The notes beneath the pieces are model-generated. The model did no database searches. It was not told the origin of the DNA and worked only from the letters and a program-made list of their open reading frames with translations. This document shows positions 1 through 6,798 of a stretch of 7,898 nt of DNA, piece after piece. The translations under genes were made by a program, and so were the position numbers. The stretch comes from Fulvivirga aurantia (GTDB lineage: Bacteria > Bacteroidota > Bacteroidia > Cytophagales > Cyclobacteriaceae), in the NCBI RefSeq assembly GCF_009711475.1, contig NZ_SMMD01000772.1, positions 1 through 7,898 on the forward strand, given 5' to 3'. Numbering within the stretch: the first letter of the stretch is position 1; each line of letters starts with the position of its first letter.

Positions 1-781
1 CTAAGAAAATGATAGCAATTAAAGTATACGGAAGAAAATCCCTGATAAACTGAATTGCACTGTAAAAGCTCTTTTGTTGCTTAAGACTCTTGTACTCTAT
101 AAACAACGATCTTAAAGAATGCCATAACCCAAAATAAATGGTGAAAGACAAAATAGCATCAGCATAAATGGATAGAACGACAAACGCACCGAAGAGGCTA
201 AACTCTAACAGGAATCGTTTGAAAGACATTTGCCCGTTAAGCACCAGATAATTAAAGATTGTGAACAGAGCTCCACCACTCAAAAGCATACTGATTTGCC
301 AAATGTCTATTGTCATCCAATCGCCCACTAACAAACTGCTGAGACTGCTGAATATTTGGTAGCATTCGTTATAATTAAAAACAACTATTATCGACAGCAA
401 AAAGATACCCCAAACCAGAAACAAAGTATGTTTGAGAAGCGCTCCTAACTGCAGGTAAAATAGTTGTGACTGGCCAAAATGATAGGCCGAAATAAGCATG
501 AAAAGTAGGAAAGATAAAATAGGCAAATACAACCAACTAACAGCTACAAGCCCTGCCAAACCGAGATATTGGATATAAAAATACCACTTCTTTCTGGTTG
601 AGCCTTTTGCGTTTTTAAAATGTATGAGGTGATCAATCGCTCCGTGTGGAATACCAACAACCACCAACATGCCTAAAAAGGCTATTGTACTTATATTGCT
701 TACAGCAGGCCACATAACACTTAGAAGTACTACAGCCAAAGTGCAAGCAATCAATACTCTATCTATTCTACCCAATGCCAT
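1..781 (-). CDS. blh: Blh/Brp-family beta-carotene 15,15'-dioxygenase (3' end cut off by window)
   Basis: Inner-membrane enzyme that splits beta-carotene into two retinal molecules, the chromophore of the rhodopsin encoded just upstream. Reading from the ATG at 781 to the window edge gives 260 codons with no stop. The product is very hydrophobic, with multiple membrane helices. Family landmarks are GIPHGAIDHL (residues 43-52, His46 and His51), SAYHFGQ (98-104, His101) and YFGLWHSLR (216-224, His221). By family knowledge, His46, His101 and His221 match three of the four predicted iron ligands of marine Blh. The fourth, the second His of an HxxxH pair, would fall at residue 225, which is Ser here. 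Family members are usually about 270-300 residues, so only a short C-terminus is missing. The gene follows the rhodopsin gene on the same strand after 45 bp and is probably co-transcribed with it. Identification rests on motifs and context and is strong; activity is inferred. Confidence 0.9.
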   Translation of the reverse strand, partial: MALGRIDRVLIACTLAVVLLSVMWPAVSNISTIAFLGMLVVVGIPHGAIDHLIHFKNAKGSTRKKWYFYIQYLGLAGLVAVSWLYLPILSFLLFMLISAYHFGQSQLFYLQLGALLKHTLFLVWGIFLLSIIVVFNYNECYQIFSSLSSLLVGDWMTIDIWQISMLLSGGALFTIFNYLVLNGQMSFKRFLLEFSLFGAFVVLSIYADAILSFTIYFGLWHSLRSLFIEYKSLKQQKSFYSAIQFIRDFLPYTLIAIIFL

Positions 782-794
782 AATTAAATAAGGT

Positions 795-818
795 GGGGCT
801 CAAAAATATTTGAGCCCC
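795..818 (-). promoter_or_regulatory. Intercistronic hairpin between rhodopsin and blh
   Basis: A perfect inverted repeat has arms GGGGCTCAAA (795-804) and TTTGAGCCCC (809-818) around a 4-base loop. On the minus-strand transcript it begins 8 bases after the rhodopsin stop codon and ends 13 bases before the blh ATG. No U-run follows it; the next bases are ACCTTATTTAATT and then the blh start. It is therefore not a canonical intrinsic terminator. It could be an attenuator, a 3' stabiliser of the rhodopsin message after processing, or a structure that limits ribosome access to blh. The structure is seen directly; its function is inferred. Confidence 0.75.
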
Positions 819-826
819 TAGCCTTG

Positions 827-1603
827 TTATGCAGAAACTTTTGACGGACTGTCAGATTTTGCTACCGAATAAATCACCAAACCAAAACCAATCTTATTGA
901 TAGCATCTGCAATATTGTAGAATAGGTCTACATTAGAAGATGTCCAACCTAAGCTGGTATTTAACCAACCACCTGGCATACACATGTACCCAATTGGGTA
1001 AATTGCCCAACCTACTAATACAAACCATGCTAAAATTCTTATACCCTTTACTACTGTAGGGTTTCCAGAAGCATCTCCGAGTTTCTTCACCTCTCCAAAC
1101 CATGCGGTGTAGAGAATGTATAAGTAACCTAAAGTAGATAGTATACCATATAATACACTGTGCGAAGTCGCTCCTTCAGCTGGAGAACCATCGGCATTTA
1201 ACGGTACAAATGCTTCACCTATGTAGCCCATCACCAACATAAATGCTGATGCCACGATTAATTTCCATAGCAAACCAATTTTAGCACCGGCTGCTTTGGT
1301 CAATAAATAAAACTCCACACACATTAATGGTACTGTAAGTGTCCAGTCGATATACCTCAACGCGGTAGGATTAGATCCTGTAGATGCATAATAATCTCTC
1401 ATGTAATAATAATGCACAGCCGCGATCATTGTGATCAGACCAGAAACCAGTAAAGAAGTTTTCCACTTCTCAGATACGCTTCCCCTTTCAAAAAAGAAAA
1501 AAACAGAAGCCGCAAACATCGCCATGTAACCTGTAAAAAATGTAAAGGCTACTGGATCATCTTTTGGGATTGTAACCAAATCCACTAATAGTAAATAGTT
1601 CAT
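827..1603 (-). CDS. Proteorhodopsin-type light-driven proton pump (green-tuned)
   Basis: A 258-residue seven-helix microbial rhodopsin that binds all-trans retinal and, by its motif, pumps protons outward across the inner membrane in light. Helix C carries RYIDWTLTVP (83-92), giving Asp86 (acceptor), Thr90 and Glu97 (donor). This DTE triad is typical of proteorhodopsins and differs from the NDQ sodium pumps and NTQ chloride pumps. His64 in helix B matches the His that pairs with the acceptor Asp. Met94 sits at the spectral tuning position (105 in green proteorhodopsin), where Leu or Met gives green and Gln gives blue absorption. Helix F has WAIYPIGY (199-206). Helix G has ADAINK, with Asp233 and the Schiff-base Lys237. 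Helix E has a Gly at 153 that may open a carotenoid site. The ATG at 1603 gives a full-length protein. The upstream leader is A-rich without a Shine-Dalgarno sequence, as is usual in Bacteroidota. blh follows downstream. Confidence 0.97.
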   Translation of the reverse strand: MNYLLLVDLVTIPKDDPVAFTFFTGYMAMFAASVFFFFERGSVSEKWKTSLLVSGLITMIAAVHYYYMRDYYASTGSNPTALRYIDWTLTVPLMCVEFYLLTKAAGAKIGLLWKLIVASAFMLVMGYIGEAFVPLNADGSPAEGATSHSVLYGILSTLGYLYILYTAWFGEVKKLGDASGNPTVVKGIRILAWFVLVGWAIYPIGYMCMPGGWLNTSLGWTSSNVDLFYNIADAINKIGFGLVIYSVAKSDSPSKVSA

Positions 1604-1700
1604 AAAATTTTTTTTTGTTTTTTAATGAACATATTAGTTTCAGAAATGTTTGAAAGATGTGAAACAATTAAAAAAGAATTTAAAATCTAAATCCTATATT
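1604..1700. promoter_or_regulatory. Divergent intergenic region with A-rich rhodopsin leader
   Basis: This 97-bp gap separates the divergent rhodopsin and membrane-protein genes and should hold both promoters. Next to the rhodopsin start, the plus strand has nine T (1608-1616), a G and six T (1618-1623), so the rhodopsin mRNA leader is almost pure A with one C before the ATG. A-rich leaders are known to favour translation in Bacteroidota, where Shine-Dalgarno pairing is weak. A search by eye for the Bacteroidota promoter pair (TTTG at -33, TAnnTTTG at -7) found no good match on either strand, so exact promoters are not called. Confidence 0.5.
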
Positions 1701-2177
1701 ATGAAAACTAACACAATTGAATCTATTGGTCTGAAGTGGGGGGCCATCACATTTGTCCTACTCTCAATCTATTTTTCAGTAATGAAAGCCTTCGGCCTCG
1801 TGCATATGATTGAGCTACGTATTTTAAATGCCGGTATCATGTTCTTTGGAGTCTATATGGCTACCAAAGAAGCTAAAGTAAAACTCGAGCAATTTACCTA
1901 TCTCAAGGGTATCGGATTGGGTTTATTCACTGCAGCAGTGGCATCTTCAATGTTTGCCGCGTTTGGTTTAATTTATCTAACAGTAATTAACCCGGCATTT
2001 ATTGAGTCAATTAGAGCTAACGAATTATTTGGTAGATACATCAATGTATTTGGCGCTACCCTACAAATATTTATTGAAGGTACGTTCTCAGGTTGTTTGA
2101 TCTCCTATGCAGTAATGCAGAGATTGAAGGTCGGACGTCTCGACTTTAAAGAAAAACTTATTAATCATCAAGACTAG
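1701..2177 (+). CDS. Small four-helix membrane protein of unknown function (DUF4199-like)
   Basis: A 158-residue protein starting at the ATG at 1701 (MKTNTIESIG). The frame is open back to a TTG at 1650, but the extra 17 residues are Lys-rich and non-hydrophobic, and the TTG lies in the shared promoter gap, so the ATG is preferred. Four hydrophobic segments are visible at about 11-33, 38-55, 70-96 and 115-139, with a positively charged, hydrophilic C-terminal tail. Length, four-helix layout and the FFGVYMATKEAK stretch after helix 2 resemble the DUF4199 group of Bacteroidota membrane proteins, but no diagnostic motif was recognised and this is a weak assignment. It is transcribed away from the rhodopsin gene and ends at a strong terminator, so it is probably monocistronic. 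A role in phototrophy is possible by position only. Confidence 0.75.
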   Translation: MKTNTIESIGLKWGAITFVLLSIYFSVMKAFGLVHMIELRILNAGIMFFGVYMATKEAKVKLEQFTYLKGIGLGLFTAAVASSMFAAFGLIYLTVINPAFIESIRANELFGRYINVFGATLQIFIEGTFSGCLISYAVMQRLKVGRLDFKEKLINHQD

Positions 2178-2210
2178 TTTTTTGGTTTATTTTTTAATGT
2201 TGATTGTTGT

Positions 2211-2243
2211 GAGAAAGCCCCAAACGAGGGGCTTTTTCTTTTT
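2211..2243 (+). terminator. Rho-independent terminator, possibly bidirectional
   Basis: The stem AAAGCCCC (2214-2221) pairs perfectly with GGGGCTTT (2228-2235) around the loop AAACGA. It extends outward through a G-U and two more pairs to GAG/TTC. The plus-strand RNA continues with TTTTTCTTTTT, a good U-tract, 33 bases after the stop of the four-helix membrane protein gene. The sugar transporter gene converges on it and stops at 2253. Read from the minus strand, the same stem has only a short U-run (TTTCTC), so termination in that direction would be weaker. Confidence 0.88.
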
Positions 2244-2252
2244 ATCAATTTT

Positions 2253-3659
2253 TTAGCTCTCTATCTTACCATATTTCTCAGCCCAAACTTCTTCGAGCTG
2301 CTCAAGGCTCTTACCTTTTGTCTCAATGATATATTTTTTAGTGAAGATGATGAGAATTATTATAAAAATGGAAAATACGACATAAGGCAGCGATTTGTTC
2401 CAGGCGCCAGATATATTGGCTTCACTCTCGGCCATAATCGGAAAAGTTTGAGACACGATATAATTACCTCCCCATTGGATAGCCACTGCTATAGACATGG
2501 CCATACTTCTAATTTTATTGGGAAACATCTCAGACAACAACACCCAGGTAACAGGACCCATGCTTAAAGCAAAGCTAGCGATAAACATAAGCACCCCGAT
2601 AAGGGAGACAAGGCCTACAGACTCCAGGTATAAAGAACCTCCAAGCAAAACGAAGCCTGTAAGCATGCCAAAAGAACCGATCAAGATCAAAGGCTTTCTC
2701 CCAAATTTATCTACTGTAAACATTGCCACGAACGTAAATATGAAATTGACTGCACCTAACAAAATCTGCTGCTGAAGTACATCCTCCTGACCAAAACCCA
2801 GGGCTTTCTCAAAAATGTCTCCACCATAATAAAGCACGGCATTTATACCTGTAGTCTGTTGTAGTAAAGACAATGCTGAACCAATCAATACGATTGGTAA
2901 GGCAGCTTTTTGCCAGATAGACACTTCCTTGCGCTCTGTTTTGCGCTCCTGATTGAGCGACATGCGTATTTCTGCAATTTCCTTTTGTGCTATCTCGGTA
3001 CTATGCAATGAATTAAGCACTTTCAATGCCTCATCTTCACGGCCAACCATAACCAACCAGCGTGGACTTTTCGGAATAAAAAATGTTAGTAGGAGAAACA
3101 GTCCACATGGGATAAGCTCTGACCAGAACATCCATCGCCACCCCACTTCAATATTTTCTGTAGGCGTATAATTTTGTCCAATAAAATAAGTTGCTAAGAA
3201 CACCACGAAGAACCCGGTAACTATCGCTAATTGATAAAAAGTAACCAATACCCCTCTTCTATCTGCCGGAGCAATCTCCGCAATATAGGTTGGTGCAGCC
3301 ATAGAGGCCAGGCCAATACCTAAACCTCCAATAATTCTAAAAACGACTAATAACGTAACGGATTGAGGTAGAAATGACGGTAAACCAGAGCCCAGAGCAG
3401 AAATGGTAAATAATAGAGCAGCTATGATTAAGCTCACTTTTCTACCCATAGTTTTAGTCATAGGTCCTGCTGCCAATGCACCAACCAGACAGCCAAGTAG
3501 TGCACTACCCACTACCCAGCCTTTCATGACTGCGTCCAGCTCAAAATATTTGCTAAAATAAAACTGAGTGCCGTTGATGACCCCAGTATCGTACCCAAAT
3601 AGCAAACCACCTAAGGCTGCCACGGAGGTAATGAGAATAAGTAATCCGTTTTTTGACAT
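2253..3659 (-). CDS. XylE/GLUT-like sugar:proton symporter (MFS sugar porter)
   Basis: A 468-residue, twelve-helix inner-membrane transporter that imports a monosaccharide, most likely glucose from beta-glucan breakdown. Sugar-porter signatures are present: GYDTGVING (22-30), GRK (72-74) in the first inter-helix loop, RIIGGLGIGLASM (108-120), PKSPRWL (196-202), QQTTGINAVLYYGG (267-280), DKFGRK (317-322) and WVLLSEMFPNKIR (372-384). Compared from memory with E. coli XylE, sugar contacts fall at Gln143, Gln267, Gln268, Asn273, Trp372, Gln395 and Trp396. Asp24 and Arg108 match the Asp/Arg pair linked to proton coupling, which supports symport rather than facilitated diffusion. Substrate choice (glucose, xylose, galactose) cannot be read from these residues. 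It is the last gene of the four-gene block, starting 13 bp after the GH16 lipoprotein gene, and the convergent terminator lies just beyond it. Confidence 0.93.
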   Translation of the reverse strand: MSKNGLLILITSVAALGGLLFGYDTGVINGTQFYFSKYFELDAVMKGWVVGSALLGCLVGALAAGPMTKTMGRKVSLIIAALLFTISALGSGLPSFLPQSVTLLVVFRIIGGLGIGLASMAAPTYIAEIAPADRRGVLVTFYQLAIVTGFFVVFLATYFIGQNYTPTENIEVGWRWMFWSELIPCGLFLLLTFFIPKSPRWLVMVGREDEALKVLNSLHSTEIAQKEIAEIRMSLNQERKTERKEVSIWQKAALPIVLIGSALSLLQQTTGINAVLYYGGDIFEKALGFGQEDVLQQQILLGAVNFIFTFVAMFTVDKFGRKPLILIGSFGMLTGFVLLGGSLYLESVGLVSLIGVLMFIASFALSMGPVTWVLLSEMFPNKIRSMAMSIAVAIQWGGNYIVSQTFPIMAESEANISGAWNKSLPYVVFSIFIIILIIFTKKYIIETKGKSLEQLEEVWAEKYGKIES

Positions 3660-3672
3660 ATTTTCGGTTAAA

Positions 3673-4506
3673 TCAGTAGTTGTTGTTCTGTTTTTCGGCT
3701 TTTTGATAAACCCTTACATAATCAATTTCCATGTGTTGAGGCCAGATACTGTCATCAATCCCATGCTTACCTCCCCAATTGCCGCCTACTGCTATATTCA
3801 TAATCAAGTAAAACGGTTGGTCAAATGGCCACGCGGCTGACCCAGTCTCATCATTGGTAAAAGTATTGTACACCTCACCATCTACCAGAAAATCGATTTT
3901 TTCAGGACTCCAATTAACAGAATAAATATGAAATTTCTCAGATGCGGAAGCTAATTCTATACTATCACCTTTTTGTGTGCCCAATAAATGATTGTAAGCT
4001 TCAGTGTGCACCGTACCATGGATATTGCCCTGATCATAGCCAACATGCTCCATAATATCAATTTCTCCACTCTTAGGCCAACCTCCATAAGACCAGTTGG
4101 TTGGCAGCATCCAAATGGCCGGCCAGGTGCCTCTTCCCTCTGGTAGTTTGGCTTTTACTTCAATGGTGCCATACTTCCAATCGCCTTTATTTTTGCTATT
4201 GATACGGGCCGAGGAGTATGATTTGCCATTTACATTTTCTTTATGTGCCTCTATGATCAGTTTACCATCAGCGACTCTTATATTTTTGTTATTGCTGGTA
4301 TAATACTGGAGTTCATTATTCCCCCACCCACATAGCGTGGGGCAGCCATCGCCAATACTATAATCCCAAAGGTTGCTATTTGGCTGACCCTGATAATCAA
4401 ACTCATCGCTCCAAACCAGTTGCCCCTCTCCTTCATCCTGCTGTCCTCCCACCTGACAGCCAGTGACTATCAGTAGTATCAATATCAACCCAAAATAACT
4501 TCTCAT
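3673..4506 (-). CDS. GH16 endo-beta-1,3-glucanase (laminarinase-type) lipoprotein
   Basis: A 277-residue secreted enzyme predicted to cut internal beta-1,3 bonds in laminarin-like glucans. The N-terminus is a lipoprotein signal (hydrophobic 4-14, lipobox IVTGC with Cys17), so the mature protein is lipid-anchored. The acidic stretch after Cys17 (QQDEGEG, 22-28) resembles Bacteroidota surface-export signals and may place it on the cell surface. The single GH16 domain spans about 30-268: WSDEFDY (32-38), GWGNNELQYYT (60-70), WPAIWMLP (128-135) and the catalytic GEIDIMEHVG (147-156), with Glu148 as nucleophile, Asp150 assisting and Glu153 as acid/base. It ends with DYVRVYQK. EIDIME is the form typical of laminarinases as opposed to lichenases, agarases or carrageenases. 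Cys55 and Cys59 (CPTLC) could form a disulfide. Its start lies 2 bp after the GH3 stop, which suggests translational coupling. Confidence 0.93.
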   Translation of the reverse strand: MRSYFGLILILLIVTGCQVGGQQDEGEGQLVWSDEFDYQGQPNSNLWDYSIGDGCPTLCGWGNNELQYYTSNNKNIRVADGKLIIEAHKENVNGKSYSSARINSKNKGDWKYGTIEVKAKLPEGRGTWPAIWMLPTNWSYGGWPKSGEIDIMEHVGYDQGNIHGTVHTEAYNHLLGTQKGDSIELASASEKFHIYSVNWSPEKIDFLVDGEVYNTFTNDETGSAAWPFDQPFYLIMNIAVGGNWGGKHGIDDSIWPQHMEIDYVRVYQKAEKQNNNY

Positions 4507-4508
4507 GA

Positions 4509-6767
4509 TTACTTTAACTCAAATTGTACCGATTGCGTATCTCTCGCATTTGTACCTATAAATAGCTCAAAGTCGCCAGGTTCTGCCCCATATTTTAAAT
4601 CACCTTTATAGTAAGCCAGCATTTCCGGATCAACCGTAAATTCGACTTCTATTGATCCACCGGCTGGTATCATCACCTTTTTAAAACCTTTTAATTCTTT
4701 TACAGGCCTTGTTATAGTGCCTACCAGGTCTCTTATGTAGAGTTGTACTACTTCCTCACCATCTACATCGCTTGTGTTCTTCACAGTTACAGAGGCAGTA
4801 ATTTCACCATCTGCCTTTAATAGTGATTCAGAAACGCTGATGTCTGAGTAGACAAATGACGAATAACTTAAGCCGTAACCAAAAGGATAAAGTGGGCTAT
4901 TGTCGACATCAGTATGGTGGGTATAAAATACCTGGCCCGGAGCGGATGAAGGCCTACCTGTCATTTTATGATTATAATAAATCGGCACCTGGCCTACGGC
5001 TCTAGGAAATGTCATTGGTAATTTACCTGCCGGATTATATTTACCAGTAAGTACGTCTGCTATGGCATGACCGGCCTCAGAGCCTAAATGCCAGGCTTCT
5101 ACTATTGCCGGAATATTTTCATCTTCCCAAGCGAGCGTCAAAGGACGACCGTTCATAAGCACGAGTATAATATTCTTGTTGACCTTATATATCTCTTTCA
5201 ATAATTCAAGCTGCAGACCTGGTAAGCCTATTTCAGACCTGCTTCTACCTTCACCTGACATGTAAGCGGTCTCGCCCATGGCCACAATCACAGTTTCTGC
5301 ATTTCTAGCTTTATTTATCGCTTCTGCAAAACCTGAGCGGTCTCCTGTTTCTACTTCAACTTCCTGAAAGAAATTATTAGGTCCAACCGATAGCTTTACA
5401 CCTTCGGCATAAGTGAAGTTTGCATCAGGTAAAGCCTTAGTTAACCCTTCATAAAGAGAAACTGCAGAACCCGCTTCGGCTGCTGCACGCCAATTGCCAA
5501 TGGGCGAATCCTTATCTTTCATAAGAGGGCCTATTAAGGCAATGTTTGATGCTTTTAATGGTAGCAGGTCATCTTGATTTTTTAATAGCACAATCGATTT
5601 TCTGCCAGCCTCGCGTGCTAAATCAAGGTGCTCCTTTTTAAGCAAAGTTTCTTTTTCTCTATTTTCATCGAAATATAAATATGGGTCATCAAGTAATCCC
5701 AGATCTTCTTTGAGCTGCAGCACTCTTTTGGCTGCATCATCGATCAAGTCTTCATTAATTTCCCCAGCTTCCACCAGTTCTTTGAGGTGATCTATATAAA
5801 CTACACCTTCCATGTCTATGTCGGCACCAGCGGTAATAGCCAGTTTGGCAGCCTCTCTCTTGTCTTTGGCCACCCCATGGCTGATTAACTCTCCTATGGA
5901 ATTCCAGTCAGAAACCACCACACCTTTATATTGCCAGTTGCCCTTTAAAATATCTCTCAATAAAAAGGTGCTGGCTGTTGAAGGCACACCATCTATGTCA
6001 TTAAAAGCATTCATAAAAGTGGCTACACCAGCGTCTTTGGCTGCTTTAAATGGTGGCACTATAGTGTTCATCAATTGGTTTTCTCCCACATACACATTGT
6101 TATAATCCTTTCCTGACTCTACAAAACCATAACCCGCAAAATGCTTGGCACAAGCAGCTATCGTAGCCGGATCTGACAATGACTCACCCTGAAAGCCTTT
6201 TACCCTTGCTACTGCAATGGCTGATCCCAAATAAGGGTCTTCTCCAGCACCTTCCATCACTCTCCCCCAGCGGGCGTCTCTGGAAATATCTACCATCGGG
6301 GCAAAAGTCCACTGTATGCCGGCTGCTGCAGCCTCTTTAGCAGCAACAGCTGCTGTAGCTTCCATAAGTTCTAAATCCCACGAGGCACTCTCGCCTAATG
6401 GTATAGGAAACATGGTTTTATAACCATGCACAACATCAAAAGAAAATATAAGAGGGATGCCCAATCGGGAATTTTCTACCACTTGTCGTTGGGTTTCTCT
6501 GGCATTTTTGGCTCCCAATAGGTTAAGCACAGACCCTATTCCTCCATTTTTGAGCTCTTCATACCGTCTTTTAGCCTGCCCTTGTTTTTCTCCAGGCCCT
6601 GTAAGTTCGGCTCCGATACTGTATTGGTTAAGCTGGCCAATTTTCTCTTCTAAAGTCATCTCAGCCAGCAGATCATCCACTCTACTTTTTTTGGTCTCTT
6701 TCTGCTCACTACAAGCGGAAATAGCCATTATACTGAGCAATACAATTCCTTTGATACCTATTTTCAT
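4509..6767 (-). CDS. bglX: GH3 beta-glucosidase lipoprotein (BglX-like)
   Basis: A 752-residue exo-acting enzyme that should release glucose from the ends of beta-glucan oligosaccharides made by the flanking GH16 enzymes. It has a lipoprotein signal with lipobox ISAC (Cys19), so it is membrane-anchored in the periplasm or at the surface. The N-terminal barrel (about 30-365) contains FAPMVDISRDARWGRVMEGA (155-174), GEDPYLG (175-181), AKHFAGYG (207-214) and VVVSDWNS (283-290) with nucleophile Asp287. The second alpha/beta domain (about 385-590) contains GETAYMSGEGRSRSEIGLP, with Glu506 as the likely acid/base by comparison with BglX. A fibronectin-III-like domain fills about 640-752. Length and three-domain order match complete family members. 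It is the second gene in view, 31 bp after the Calx-beta/GH16 gene and 2 bp before the next. Exact linkage preference (beta-1,3, 1,4 or 1,6) is not determined; context favours beta-1,3/1,6. Confidence 0.94.
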   Translation of the reverse strand: MKIGIKGIVLLSIMAISACSEQKETKKSRVDDLLAEMTLEEKIGQLNQYSIGAELTGPGEKQGQAKRRYEELKNGGIGSVLNLLGAKNARETQRQVVENSRLGIPLIFSFDVVHGYKTMFPIPLGESASWDLELMEATAAVAAKEAAAAGIQWTFAPMVDISRDARWGRVMEGAGEDPYLGSAIAVARVKGFQGESLSDPATIAACAKHFAGYGFVESGKDYNNVYVGENQLMNTIVPPFKAAKDAGVATFMNAFNDIDGVPSTASTFLLRDILKGNWQYKGVVVSDWNSIGELISHGVAKDKREAAKLAITAGADIDMEGVVYIDHLKELVEAGEINEDLIDDAAKRVLQLKEDLGLLDDPYLYFDENREKETLLKKEHLDLAREAGRKSIVLLKNQDDLLPLKASNIALIGPLMKDKDSPIGNWRAAAEAGSAVSLYEGLTKALPDANFTYAEGVKLSVGPNNFFQEVEVETGDRSGFAEAINKARNAETVIVAMGETAYMSGEGRSRSEIGLPGLQLELLKEIYKVNKNIILVLMNGRPLTLAWEDENIPAIVEAWHLGSEAGHAIADVLTGKYNPAGKLPMTFPRAVGQVPIYYNHKMTGRPSSAPGQVFYTHHTDVDNSPLYPFGYGLSYSSFVYSDISVSESLLKADGEITASVTVKNTSDVDGEEVVQLYIRDLVGTITRPVKELKGFKKVMIPAGGSIEVEFTVDPEMLAYYKGDLKYGAEPGDFELFIGTNARDTQSVQFELK

Positions 6768-6798
6768 GGGTATTAATTTTAAGTGTTATCTCGTTTTC

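Noticed and set aside
795..818. Calling the opsin-blh hairpin an intrinsic terminator
   Set aside because: No U-run follows it on the minus strand and the blh start comes only 13 bases later; regulatory hairpin is the safer call.
827..1603. Sodium-pumping or chloride-pumping rhodopsin
   Set aside because: Helix C has Asp-Thr-Glu at the three key positions, not the NDQ or NTQ sets of those pumps.
1650..1700. TTG-initiated N-terminal extension of the four-helix protein
   Set aside because: It adds 17 Lys-rich residues before a well-placed ATG at 1701 and would fill half of the divergent promoter gap; no ribosome-binding site supports it.
2497..3840. Plus-strand open frames inside the transporter and GH16 genes (2497-2775, 2953-3171, 3568-3840)
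   Set aside because: They lie opposite genes with full family motifs, have no recognisable domains, and one crosses two real genes; they are antisense shadows.
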